Assembly (NCBI GenBank): GCA_026418715.1
Contig: JAOAAV010000003.1
Span: forward strand, 1-64,000
Reading direction: 5' to 3'
Length of the DNA: 64,000 nucleotides
DNA from: Clostridia bacterium
GTDB lineage: Bacteria; Bacillota; Clostridia; UBA1381
Of this stretch, positions 19,672 through 29,341 are shown one piece after another; position 1 is the first letter of the stretch; the number at the start of each line of letters is the position of its first letter. A program made the position numbers and the translations under genes. The notes beneath the pieces were generated by a model, which was given only the letters and a program-made list of their open reading frames with translations, did not search any database and was not told where the DNA came from.

Positions 19672-21336
19672 ATGAAAAAGTCAAAGAGGTTTGAAGTCCT
19701 TGCAAAAAGACCTGTGCATAATGACGGCTTTGTAAAGGAATGGGCGGATGTAGGGCTTGTTGCGATGGAATCGGACAATGACCCGAAGCCTTCTATCAAG
19801 GTAGAAGATGGCATTATAACAGAGATGGACTCTAAAGCACGCAAGGATTTTGATTTTATAGATCGTTTTATCGCCGATTATGCGATAGATATTGATGTCT
19901 GCGAGGAAGCTATGGCAATGGATTCCGTGCAGATTGCAAGAATGCTGGTTGACATAAATGTGGACAAGGACAGAATAAAGCGTCTTGCCGGAGGGCTGAC
20001 TCCCGCAAAGCTTTTGGATGTTATGAAACAGATGAATGTGGTTGAAATGATGATGGCGATGCAGAAAATGCGTGAGAGAAAGACGCCGTCAAATCAGTGC
20101 CATGTTACAAATGTTAAGGATAATCCCGTTTTGATAGCAGCAGATGCTGCGGAGGCGGGAATTCGAGGGTTTGATGAAGAGGAAACCACAGTTGCTATTG
20201 CCCGTTATGCGCCGCTTACGGCTTTAGGGCTTTTAATAGGCTCTCAAACCGGCAGGCCGGGGATTCTTACCCAGTGTGCGGTTGAAGAAGCGGTTGAGCT
20301 TAAAATGGGTATGAAGGGGCTTACGACTTATGCCGAAACCTTGTCTGTATATGGAACAGAAAAGGTGTTTATTGACGGTGATGACACACCGTATTCCAAA
20401 TCCTTTTTGGCGTCAGCTTATGCATCAAGAGGCATGAAAGTACGTTGCACGTCGGGGACAGGTTCAGAGGTTCTTATGGGAAATGCCGAAGGGAAATCCA
20501 TGCTTTATCTTGAGGCGAGATGTCTTTTGGTGATTAAGGGCGGCGGTATCCAGGGAACTCAAAACGGTGCAGTAAGCTGCATAGGAATGACCGGTTCGGT
20601 CCCGTCGGGGATAAGGGCGGTGCTTGCCGAAAATCTCTTGGCGGCCATGGTAGGACTCGAATGTGCTTCAAGCAATGACCAATCCTTTTCTCATTCGGAT
20701 ATCAGAAGGACTGCGAGAATGCTCATGCAGATGCTGCCTGGAACGGACTTTATATTTTCGGGTTACAGTGCGACCCCAAATTATGATAATATGTTCGCGG
20801 GCTCAAATTTTGATGCTGAGGATTTTGATGATTACAATGTCCTTCAGCGTGATTTAAAGGTTGACGGAGGACTTCAGCCTGTCCGCGAGGAGGATGTAAT
20901 CGCTGTGAGAAACAAAGCGGCAAGGGCCGTTCAAGCGGTATTTCGGGAGCTTGGGTTTCCGGCTGTTTCGGATGAAGAAGTGGAGGCCGCAACGTACGCG
21001 CATGGCAGCAAGGATATGCCTGACCGCATTGTAAACGATGATTTGAAGGCGGCGGAAAAGTTGCTCGGTGGTTCCCTTACGGGTCTTGACGTTGTAAAGG
21101 CATTGGAAAAGGGAGGCTTTGCCGACATTGCTTCATCCGTGCTGGAGATGCTAAAGCAGCGGCTGTCGGGAGATTATATGCAGACGGCGGCAATTCTTGA
21201 TGAGAACTTTAATGTAAACAGTTCGGTGAACAACCCGAATGACTATATGGGTCCTGGTACGGGATACAGAGTAGAGGGAGAGCGCTGGGAGCAGATTAAA
21301 AACCTTGGAACAGAGATAGACCCCCAAGCTTATTGA
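19672..21336 (+). CDS. pduC: Propanediol/glycerol dehydratase large (alpha) subunit, B12-dependent
   Basis: KRFEVLAKRPVHNDGFVKEWADVGLVAMESDNDPKPS, EEAVELKMGMKGLTTYAET, SGTGSEVLMG; followed by medium and small subunits. Confidence 0.95.
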   Translation: MKKSKRFEVLAKRPVHNDGFVKEWADVGLVAMESDNDPKPSIKVEDGIITEMDSKARKDFDFIDRFIADYAIDIDVCEEAMAMDSVQIARMLVDINVDKDRIKRLAGGLTPAKLLDVMKQMNVVEMMMAMQKMRERKTPSNQCHVTNVKDNPVLIAADAAEAGIRGFDEEETTVAIARYAPLTALGLLIGSQTGRPGILTQCAVEEAVELKMGMKGLTTYAETLSVYGTEKVFIDGDDTPYSKSFLASAYASRGMKVRCTSGTGSEVLMGNAEGKSMLYLEARCLLVIKGGGIQGTQNGAVSCIGMTGSVPSGIRAVLAENLLAAMVGLECASSNDQSFSHSDIRRTARMLMQMLPGTDFIFSGYSATPNYDNMFAGSNFDAEDFDDYNVLQRDLKVDGGLQPVREEDVIAVRNKAARAVQAVFRELGFPAVSDEEVEAATYAHGSKDMPDRIVNDDLKAAEKLLGGSLTGLDVVKALEKGGFADIASSVLEMLKQRLSGDYMQTAAILDENFNVNSSVNNPNDYMGPGTGYRVEGERWEQIKNLGTEIDPQAY

Positions 21337-21388
21337 TTTTTAGAAAATTGTGATGCCAAGAGGCAGGACAATGTAAGGGTGTGAATAA

Positions 21389-22042
21389 ATGGAATATAAT
21401 CAGGAATTGGTAGATTTGATAACACAAAAGGTTATGGAATATATCAACAGGGAGCAGACCGAATATGAGAAACGGTCTTTGCCACAGAGCGGAAAGCTTT
21501 TAATAAAGGAATCAGGCGAGGCGCCGTCCGGTCTATATGCCGATGAGGTTGTGGTTGGATTGGCTCCGGCGTTCGGTGTTCGTCAAACTGAAACTATAAA
21601 CGGGCTCTCTCATTACGATGTGCTGCGTGAAATTTCAGCAGGTATTGAGGAGGAAGGACTTCGTACCCGTTTTGTAAAGGTATATGCTACCAGCGATGTG
21701 TCGTTCATTGCCCTCACAGCGGCAAAGCTGAGCGGCTCAGGAATAGGAATAGGCATACAGTCAAAGGGGACTACGGTAATTCATCAGAAGGATTTGTACC
21801 CATTGACAAACCTTGAACTTTTTCCGCAAGCGCCGCTTCTTACACTTCAGATATACAGACAAATCGGCAAAAATGCCGCAAGGTATGCAAAAGGTCAATC
21901 TCCCACACCGATTGAAACTCAGAATGATTGTATGGTAAGACCGAAATATCAGGCAAAAGCGGCTCTTTTGCACATAAAAGAAACGGAACTTGCGGATGCG
22001 GACAAAAAGCCTGTTGCGCTTGAAGTTAGATTTGAGAGATAG
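21389..22042 (+). CDS. pduD: Propanediol dehydratase medium (beta) subunit
   Basis: [53 protein letters not shown]-terminal amphipathic [15 protein letters not shown]. Confidence 0.94.
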   Translation: MEYNQELVDLITQKVMEYINREQTEYEKRSLPQSGKLLIKESGEAPSGLYADEVVVGLAPAFGVRQTETINGLSHYDVLREISAGIEEEGLRTRFVKVYATSDVSFIALTAAKLSGSGIGIGIQSKGTTVIHQKDLYPLTNLELFPQAPLLTLQIYRQIGKNAARYAKGQSPTPIETQNDCMVRPKYQAKAALLHIKETELADADKKPVALEVRFER

Positions 22043-22062
22043 TCGGCGGAGGTGGGATGTTT

Positions 22063-22629
22063 ATGCAGGATAATGTTATTGATATCATGGTAAAGCAGGT
22101 TGCGCAAAGTTTACAGGCTTCTGCCGATTTTAAGGCGCCTCCGATTGAAATTTCCGTAAAACGTACAACTCAGCTGGATAAAAATAATGGTGCCGCAGCA
22201 AAAACAGTTAAAACGAAGTCGGGACTTTCTGTTAAGGACTATCCACTTGCAAAGAATAAATCTGATAAGATAAAAGGGCTAACAGGAAAAGGACTTGGAG
22301 ATATCACTTTGGAGAAGGTTATAAATGATGAGATTTTTCCCGAGGATATCAGGATAAGCGGTGAAGTTTTAAATATGCAGGCAGATATTGCACAGGCAAA
22401 CGGAAAACGCCAGTTTGCCGAGAATTTAAGACGTGCGGCGGAGATGACCAAGATACCGGATGAGCGCGTGCTTGAAATTTATAATATGCTTCGTCCTAAT
22501 CGTTCGACGAAGCAGCAGCTTTTGGATGTCGCAGATGAGCTTGAAAAAATGTATGAGGCAAAGCTTACGGCAAAATTTGTCCGTGACGCTGTTTCCGCAT
22601 ATGAGCAGAGAGGAATTCTTGTTAAGTAG
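22063..22629 (+). CDS. pduE: Propanediol dehydratase small (gamma) subunit
   Basis: KDYPLAKNKSDKIKGLTGKGLGDITLEKVINDEI, LRPNRSTKQQLLD; position after pduD. Confidence 0.92.
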   Translation: MQDNVIDIMVKQVAQSLQASADFKAPPIEISVKRTTQLDKNNGAAAKTVKTKSGLSVKDYPLAKNKSDKIKGLTGKGLGDITLEKVINDEIFPEDIRISGEVLNMQADIAQANGKRQFAENLRRAAEMTKIPDERVLEIYNMLRPNRSTKQQLLDVADELEKMYEAKLTAKFVRDAVSAYEQRGILVK

Positions 22630-22649
22630 GATTATAGGTGTGAGGCAGT

Positions 22650-24485
22650 ATGGATAGTCTACAAAAAACGTCGTATCCTTACCGCATGGTTGCGGGAGTT
22701 GACATAGGCAATTCCACAACTGAGGTTGTGATTGCGTCGATAATGGAAAATGATATAAAATATCTTTCGACCGCTATTTTGCCTACAACCGGAGTTAAGG
22801 GCACAATACAAAACGTTGACGGAGTGCTGGAAACGCTTAAGGTAGCGGCAGATCAGGCAAGTATTGAGATATCGGATTTATCTGCAATCATGCTAAATGA
22901 AGCGACGCCTGTAATCAGCGAGATTGCTATGGAAACCATATCTCAGACCGAAATTATCGGCTCGTCTATGATAGGACATAATCCCGATACTCCCGGAGGA
23001 CGTGGGATAGCAACCGGAATTACAAGGCATATTGAGAATATTCGCATAGAAGGTGATGTTATTGCAGTTGTACCTGCAGAATATGATTTTGAGGAAGTCG
23101 CAGAGAAAATAAATGCCGCTTTTGACGAAGGTTACAGCATAACCGGAGTTATTCTAAAAAAGGATGACGGAGTGTTGGTTGCAAACAGGCTGAAGAAAAC
23201 CATTCCGATAGTGGATGAGGTTTTGAATATAGAAAAGGTTCCCCTTGGGATGAAAGCGGCAATTGAGGTGGCGGGAAACGGAGAAACCATTAAGGTTCTT
23301 TCAAATCCCTATGGGCTTGCGACGCTGTTTTCGCTGTCACCGTCTGAAACCAAAGATATTATCCCTATATCAAAAAGTTTAATAGGCAATAGATCGGGAG
23401 TTGTAATTAAAAATCCCGAAGGCAATGTAAAAAGTGAGAAGATTCCTGCGGGAAGCATTACTATGGCGGATAAGGACAGGAAGGTCAGAGTTGATGTTTT
23501 GGAGGGCGCCGAAAAGATTATGCAAGCAAGATCGGCACTTGACGAACTTGAAGACGCATTTGGTGATCAAGGCACAAATGTGGGTGCAATGCTTGGCAGG
23601 GTAAAAGAGCAAATGTCTGAATTGACAGGTCTTTCGGATATAAAGATTAAGGATGTTCTCGCTGTGGATACCTTTGTTCCTGTGAAAGTATCGGGGGCAA
23701 TTGCGGGTGAGTATGCGATGGAAAATGCCGTTTTGCTTGCTGCAATGGTTAAAACCAGCCGCCTTCCGATGGAGAAAATCGCTCAGGCTTTATCCGAAAA
23801 GACGGGAGTGTATGTGAAAATTGAGGGTCAAGAGGCAAACATGGCGATTCTTGGCGCATTGACTACTCCCGGAAGCGATAAGCCTCTTGCGATTTTGGAT
23901 ATGGGCGGAGGTTCCACGGATGCAGCAATCATTGACAAACATGGGAATATAAAAAGTGTGCATTTATCCGGTGCGGGTGAGATGGTAACGATGATTATAA
24001 ATTCGGAGCTTGCGCTTGAGGACAAGGAACTTGCGGAATTAATAAAAAAATATCCGCTTGCGAAAGTAGATAGTCTTTTAAATCTTCGTTTTGAGGATGG
24101 TTCCGTAAAGTTTATGGAAGAGCCGCTTGATCCCGATTTTTATGCAAGGGTTGTGGTTGTAACTCCTGAAAAGTTAATTCCTATCAGGGGCGGGAAAAAG
24201 CTTACATTGGAAAAAATAAGGCTGGTTCGTCGTGAGGCGAAAAAGAAGGTGTTCGTCACAAACGCTATGCGTGCGCTCACTAGAGTGGCACCGGATGGGA
24301 ATATAAGAAATATTGAGTTTGTTGTTATGGTTGGCGGGTCCGCACTAGATTTTGAAATTCCTGAAATGATTTCAAATGAGCTTGCAAATTACAGAATTGT
24401 GGCGGGCAGGGGAAATATCAGAGGAAGTGAAGGACCACGAAATGCGGTGGCAACGGGACTTGTTATTCATGCAAGGGAAGGTTGA
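22650..24485 (+). CDS. pduG: Diol dehydratase-reactivating factor large subunit
   Basis: VAGVDIGNSTTEV, GHNPDTPGGRGIATG, ILDMGGGSTDAAI. Confidence 0.94.
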   Translation: MDSLQKTSYPYRMVAGVDIGNSTTEVVIASIMENDIKYLSTAILPTTGVKGTIQNVDGVLETLKVAADQASIEISDLSAIMLNEATPVISEIAMETISQTEIIGSSMIGHNPDTPGGRGIATGITRHIENIRIEGDVIAVVPAEYDFEEVAEKINAAFDEGYSITGVILKKDDGVLVANRLKKTIPIVDEVLNIEKVPLGMKAAIEVAGNGETIKVLSNPYGLATLFSLSPSETKDIIPISKSLIGNRSGVVIKNPEGNVKSEKIPAGSITMADKDRKVRVDVLEGAEKIMQARSALDELEDAFGDQGTNVGAMLGRVKEQMSELTGLSDIKIKDVLAVDTFVPVKVSGAIAGEYAMENAVLLAAMVKTSRLPMEKIAQALSEKTGVYVKIEGQEANMAILGALTTPGSDKPLAILDMGGGSTDAAIIDKHGNIKSVHLSGAGEMVTMIINSELALEDKELAELIKKYPLAKVDSLLNLRFEDGSVKFMEEPLDPDFYARVVVVTPEKLIPIRGGKKLTLEKIRLVRREAKKKVFVTNAMRALTRVAPDGNIRNIEFVVMVGGSALDFEIPEMISNELANYRIVAGRGNIRGSEGPRNAVATGLVIHAREG

Positions 24486-24555
24486 CGCATTGTGAGTATT
24501 GCATATACAAGAATTCCCATGCAACAATTTTTATGGAAAAATAAGGAGTCTGTTT

Positions 24556-25518
24556 ATGGAAGGCAATAAGTTTTACACTCGTGGCGGTGATACGGGCTAC
24601 ACCAAAACAATAAAGAATTTCAGAATATCGAAGGCAGATTCCATAATTGAGCTTTTGGGGACGCTGGATGAGTTTACATCTTCATTGGGTTTGGCAAAAA
24701 CTTATGTAGACGATGGAAAGCTGATTGAGGATATAGAAGCAGTACAAAAGCGGATGATTGAAATTTCTGCCGAGGTGGCGGGAGGCAAGAGCACTGTAAC
24801 GCAGGGTTGTGTTTCGGTCATTGAGAACATGATAGACCAATATCAGGATGTAATAGGAGAATTCAGAGGTTTTATTGTGCCGGGAAAATGCCGAGCGTCG
24901 GCAGCGCTTGATGTTGCGAGGACGGTTATGCGGCGTGCGGAGCGCGTTGCGGTAAAAGCGGGACAGTTTGGGAGATTGCCGCCGGTACTTTTGGCATACT
25001 TTAACAGGTTATGTGACCTGATATATTGTTTTGCAAGATATCAGGATTATATATATAGCAATAACAAAACAGAGGCGGTTAGAATGGATATGCAGGAAAT
25101 TAACAAACCGCAGCTTACTCTCACATTGGCGAAGGAGATATCCGATGCTATAGAAAAAAAAGCGATGGGCATGGGTTTGAATGTGGTTGTGGCGATTGCA
25201 GATCAGGGCGCAAATCTTATGCTTTTGCATTCTATGGACGACGCGTATATTGCAAGTGCGCAGATTGCGCAGGATAAGGCATATACGGCGGTATCTCTCA
25301 AGATGTCCACTCAAACAGCTCTTGAACTTTCAAGAGGCGGTTCGCTTGACGGTCTTGGCGCTACAAGCTCAAACAAATTGATTTTGCTTGGCGGCGGTGT
25401 TCCTCTAAAATTGGAGAATGCGGTTTTAGGAGGCTTAGGCGTCAGCGGCGGTACAGCGGAGCAGGATATTGAATTAGCCGAATATGGAGCAAGGTACTTT
25501 GAAGGGAGGCTGAAATAA
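24556..25518 (+). CDS. pduO: PduO-type cob(I)alamin adenosyltransferase fused to a GlcG/HbpS-like (DUF336) domain
   Basis: FYTRGGDTGYTKT, LDEFTSSLGLAK, DVARTVMRRAERV; C-terminal NVVVAIADQGANLMLLHSMDDAYIASAQIAQDKAYTA. Confidence 0.93.
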   Translation: MEGNKFYTRGGDTGYTKTIKNFRISKADSIIELLGTLDEFTSSLGLAKTYVDDGKLIEDIEAVQKRMIEISAEVAGGKSTVTQGCVSVIENMIDQYQDVIGEFRGFIVPGKCRASAALDVARTVMRRAERVAVKAGQFGRLPPVLLAYFNRLCDLIYCFARYQDYIYSNNKTEAVRMDMQEINKPQLTLTLAKEISDAIEKKAMGMGLNVVVAIADQGANLMLLHSMDDAYIASAQIAQDKAYTAVSLKMSTQTALELSRGGSLDGLGATSSNKLILLGGGVPLKLENAVLGGLGVSGGTAEQDIELAEYGARYFEGRLK

Positions 25519-26954
25519 TGATAGATGAAAAACAAATAAGCGAGCTTGTGAGAAGTGTACTTTCGGAAATGAACTTTTCAAGCGAAACAAAGCAGGAAAA
25601 TACGCAGGAACACAAACAACTCGGTGTTTTTGACACAATGGAAGAGGCTCTTGAGGCTTGCGGCAAGGCATATGCACTTTTTAGAAACTACAACAAAGAA
25701 CAGCGCGAAAACATCATTCGCGAAATCAGAAAGCTTACCCACAAGGAGGCTGAAATTCTCGGCAAGCTTGGCGTAGAGGATACGAAAATGGGCAATGCGT
25801 ATCATAAAATGCTCAAGCATCATTTGGTTGCCGACAAAACTCCCGGGACGGAAGATTTGACTACAACTGCATGGTCGGGAGACAGAGGCTTAACTTTGGT
25901 TGAAATGGCGCCATACGGCATTATCGGCGCAATTACGCCGAGCACAAATCCAAGCGAAACAATTATCTGCAACAGTATAGGAATGCTTGCCGCAGGAAAT
26001 GCCGTAATATTTAATCCTCATCCTAATGCAAAAATAGTTTCACGTTATGCGGTGGATTTGGTAAACAGGGCAGTGCTTGCGGCAGGAGGACCTGAAAATA
26101 TAGTCTGCACTGTAAAGAATCCTACGATGGAAACCTCCAACAAAATGGTAAATTCCCCGCTTGTTAAGATGCTTGTGGCAACAGGCGGCCCCGGCGTGGT
26201 GAAGATGCTCTTGTCATCAGGGAAAAAAGCAATCGGTGCAGGAGCGGGAAATCCGCCGGTTGTTGTTGACGATACCGCAGACATTAAAAAGGCGGCGAAG
26301 GATATTATAGATGGCTGCACTTTTGACAATAATCTGCCGTGTATTGCGGAAAAGGAAGTTTTCGTTCTGAGAAATGTGGCAGATGAGCTTATTCACTATA
26401 TGATTAAAAGCGGTTCGTATCTTATAGACAGCGAGCAGGTAAAACAGCTTGAAGAGGTTGTTTTGGTTGACGTTCCGCCCAAAAATCCCGGAGATAAGCC
26501 CAAAAAGGCAATCAATAAGGATTGGGTTGGAAGAGATGCGAAAAAAATTCTGGCGCAGATTGGAATCGATGCAAAGGACGATATCAGATGCATTATCTGT
26601 GAAACAGAATTTTCTCATCCGTTTGTTCAGATTGAGCTTATGATGCCAATTCTTCCTATAGTAAGGGTTGACAATTTTGATGAGGCGGTTGAAATGGCGG
26701 TAAAAGCGGAGCACGGGAACAGGCATACCGCTCATCTCCATTCAAAGAATGTGGATCATATGACAAAGTACGCAAAAGCGATATGCACAACAATTTTTGT
26801 AAAAAATGCTCCAAGCTATGCGGGAATAGGCTTTAATAGCGAAGGATATACCACATTCACTATTGCCGGACCTACGGGAGAAGGCATTACCTCAGCAAAA
26901 AGTTTTACCCGCCAAAGAAGATGTGTTTTAGTTGATTCTTTGAGCATTATATAG
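25518..26954 (+). CDS. pduP: CoA-acylating propionaldehyde dehydrogenase with N-terminal encapsulation peptide
   Basis: MIDEKQISELVRSVLSEMNF targeting-like helix; APYGIIGAITPSTNPSETI, TFDNNLPCIAEKEV (catalytic Cys). Confidence 0.94.
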   Translation: MIDEKQISELVRSVLSEMNFSSETKQENTQEHKQLGVFDTMEEALEACGKAYALFRNYNKEQRENIIREIRKLTHKEAEILGKLGVEDTKMGNAYHKMLKHHLVADKTPGTEDLTTTAWSGDRGLTLVEMAPYGIIGAITPSTNPSETIICNSIGMLAAGNAVIFNPHPNAKIVSRYAVDLVNRAVLAAGGPENIVCTVKNPTMETSNKMVNSPLVKMLVATGGPGVVKMLLSSGKKAIGAGAGNPPVVVDDTADIKKAAKDIIDGCTFDNNLPCIAEKEVFVLRNVADELIHYMIKSGSYLIDSEQVKQLEEVVLVDVPPKNPGDKPKKAINKDWVGRDAKKILAQIGIDAKDDIRCIICETEFSHPFVQIELMMPILPIVRVDNFDEAVEMAVKAEHGNRHTAHLHSKNVDHMTKYAKAICTTIFVKNAPSYAGIGFNSEGYTTFTIAGPTGEGITSAKSFTRQRRCVLVDSLSII

Positions 26955-26960
26955 TATAAT
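26932..26960 (+). promoter_or_regulatory. Possible internal promoter (TTGATT, 17 bp, TATAAT) overlapping the pduP stop
   Basis: TTGATT 26932-26937, TATAAT 26955-26960, directly after the TAG stop. Confidence 0.45.
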
Positions 26961-27048
26961 GTATATCATTGTGTACTTGTTAAAAAAATCACATGACATA
27001 TCACGTTAAGCTGGTGAAATGAGATAATATGGAAGGAAGTTGATTACC

Positions 27049-28260
27049 TTGACAATAAATGAAAAAGACGTTGCTGCACTTGTTAAGGCTGTTCTTGACG
27101 AGATGTCAAAAGGGCAGCCCCAAGTTGCAAGACCGGCGTGTTCATCGCAAAAAGAAATTCCGAAGACGGCAAGAGTGGCAATGCTTACGGCCTTGGAAAA
27201 GTATGAAATAAAAGAATTCCCCATGCCTGAGGTTGGGGACGGAGATATTTTGGTTAAAGTTGAAGGCTGCGGAATTTGCGGTACGGATGCGCATGAATTT
27301 AAAAGAGATCCATTCGGATTGATTCCCGTTGCGCTTGGACACGAGGGTACGGGCGAGATTGTGAAGATGGGCAAAAATGTGAAAAAGGACAGTGCGGGAA
27401 AGGACTTGCACGTAGGAGACAAAGTTGTCACCTGTATGATTTTTAAGGATAATCCTGATATTACGATGTTTGATTTAAACAAGCAGAATGTTGGCGGAGC
27501 CGATGTATACGGTTTGCTTCCGGACGACGATATTCACTTGAACGGCTGGTTTGCTGATTATATTTTAATAAGAGAGGGTTCCACGGTATTTAACGTAAGC
27601 GATCTTGATTTATATTCAAGAATTTTGATAGAACCCGCCGCAGTTTTGGTTCATGCGGTTGAAAGAGCAAAAACGACGGGAATTCTTCGTTTCAATTCAA
27701 GAGTGGCTGTTCAGGGATGCGGACCGATTGGACTTATATGTATTGCGGTACTGCGGACTATGGGAATAGAAAACATTGTGGCAATTGACGGAAACGCGCA
27801 GAGACTGGAATTTGCGAATGAAATGGGAGCAACAAAGTCTGTTAATTTCCAAGATTACAAGGGGATTGACGCTTTGGCGGGAGCCGTTGCGGACAGATTT
27901 GACGGGCACCTTGCGGACTTTGCCTTCCAGTGTACGGGAAGTCCTGTTGCACACTCGAATATATATAAATTTATCAGAAACGGCGGCGGACTGTGTGAGC
28001 TTGGGTTCTTCATAAACGGCGGGGATGCGACCATTAATCCTCACTTTGATATTTGTGCAAAGGAAATTACTACTGTCGGTTCATGGGTATACACATTGAG
28101 AGATTACGCAACTACATTTGATTTCTTAAAGAGAGCAAAAGGAATCGGACTTCCGCTTGAGAAGCTGATTACGGATACGTTCCCATTGGAAGAAATCAAT
28201 GAAGCGCATCAGAAAAACCTCGCAATGACAGGCTTAAAGATTGCTATCATCAATAAATAA
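27049..28260 (+). CDS. MDR-family zinc-dependent alcohol dehydrogenase with N-terminal encapsulation-peptide-like helix
   Basis: GCGICGTDAHEFK, LGHEGTGEIV, VAVQGCGPIGL; N-terminal NEKDVAALVKAVLDEMSKGQP; TTG start (27040 or 27049) after GGAAGG. Confidence 0.88.
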   Translation: MTINEKDVAALVKAVLDEMSKGQPQVARPACSSQKEIPKTARVAMLTALEKYEIKEFPMPEVGDGDILVKVEGCGICGTDAHEFKRDPFGLIPVALGHEGTGEIVKMGKNVKKDSAGKDLHVGDKVVTCMIFKDNPDITMFDLNKQNVGGADVYGLLPDDDIHLNGWFADYILIREGSTVFNVSDLDLYSRILIEPAAVLVHAVERAKTTGILRFNSRVAVQGCGPIGLICIAVLRTMGIENIVAIDGNAQRLEFANEMGATKSVNFQDYKGIDALAGAVADRFDGHLADFAFQCTGSPVAHSNIYKFIRNGGGLCELGFFINGGDATINPHFDICAKEITTVGSWVYTLRDYATTFDFLKRAKGIGLPLEKLITDTFPLEEINEAHQKNLAMTGLKIAIINK

Positions 28261-28272
28261 CAGGAGGCTGCC

Positions 28273-28614
28273 ATGACGGAGGCAATAGGAATTATAGAGA
28301 TGTTTGGCTTTGTTACCGCAATAAAAGCAGCAGACGCTGCAGCAAAGGCGGCAGACGTGAAGATTATTGCGATTGATTCAAATAAACCGGCAAATGCTGA
28401 TTCTGTTGAAGTTCCGCTCATTATGTGCGTAAAGCTTCAGGGAAGCGTTTCCGCTGTACAGGCGGCTGTGGCGGCAGGTGCGGCGGCTGCTGAGACGGTA
28501 TCGGGAGTGATACAGACACATATCATAGCGCGTCCAACAGAGGATAGTGAGAAAATGGCAAAGCGCAGCAGTGTAGGGAAAGACAAAATAGGTCAGATTA
28601 AAAATAACGCTTAA
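28273..28614 (+). CDS. BMC-H shell protein with enlarged pore loop
   Basis: AIGIIEMFGFVTAIKAADAAAKAADVKIIAID..SVSAVQAAVAAGAAAAETV...HIIARP. Confidence 0.88.
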   Translation: MTEAIGIIEMFGFVTAIKAADAAAKAADVKIIAIDSNKPANADSVEVPLIMCVKLQGSVSAVQAAVAAGAAAAETVSGVIQTHIIARPTEDSEKMAKRSSVGKDKIGQIKNNA

Positions 28615-28648
28615 TACTATGTATAATTACTGAAGGGAGTTTGTATTC

Positions 28649-28918
28649 ATGGAAGCTTTGGGAATGGTAGAAACAAGAGGATTGACTGCATCAATCGAGG
28701 CGGCTGATGCAATGACGAAGGCTGCTAACGTTGTTTTGGTAGGAACAGAGAAAATAGGTTCCGGTTTGGTAAGTGTAATTGTAAGAGGTGATGTAGGCGC
28801 CGTTAAAGCGGCTACGGAGGCGGGAGCTGCGGCAGCATCGAGGCTTGGAGAATTGGTTGCAGTTCATGTCATCCCAAGACCTCATCAGGATGTTGAAAAA
28901 ATATTGCCTAAAATATAA
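28649..28918 (+). CDS. BMC-H shell protein, PduA/PduJ-like
   Basis: [62 protein letters not shown]. Confidence 0.95.
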   Translation: MEALGMVETRGLTASIEAADAMTKAANVVLVGTEKIGSGLVSVIVRGDVGAVKAATEAGAAAASRLGELVAVHVIPRPHQDVEKILPKI

Positions 28919-28934
28919 CCCATAGGAGGTCAGC

Positions 28935-29207
28935 ATGGATTTTGCAATAGGCTTGGTTGAATTGCAGGCGTTGGTTGCCGCTATCGGATGTCTTGACGCT
29001 ATGCTCAAAGCGGCTGATGTTGAATTTGTTGCGGTAGAGCGGAAGCTGGGCGGACGTTTGGTAACGATAGTGGTGCGAGGAAGCATTTCCTCGGTAACGG
29101 CGGCTGTTGAGGCAGGCTGTGAAGAAGCAAAGCGTCTGGGGCATTTAAAGGCCCACGAGGTTATAGCAAGACCTCATCCGGAGATTTTGAAGTTTTTAAA
29201 TCTCTGA
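28935..29207 (+). CDS. Divergent BMC-H shell protein
   Basis: AIGLVELQALVAAIGCLDAMLKAADVEFVAVERKLGGRLVTIVVRGSISSVTAAVEAG..HEVIARPHPEIL. Confidence 0.92.
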   Translation: MDFAIGLVELQALVAAIGCLDAMLKAADVEFVAVERKLGGRLVTIVVRGSISSVTAAVEAGCEEAKRLGHLKAHEVIARPHPEILKFLNL

Positions 29208-29341
29208 TAAAACCTTTTTCAGAAAAGATAACGTCATAACTTGAGATATCGGATGTTATTTTAAAGAGGAACGGCTCTACGGGAATTTGTATACCGTAAA
29301 AATTCTTGTAGAAAATAGTTCCCGAAAGGAATGATTGAAAA

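Noticed and set aside
26217-26741. 174-aa minus-strand ORF inside pduP
   Set aside because: Antisense to a strongly recognised enzyme; no family signal or SD.
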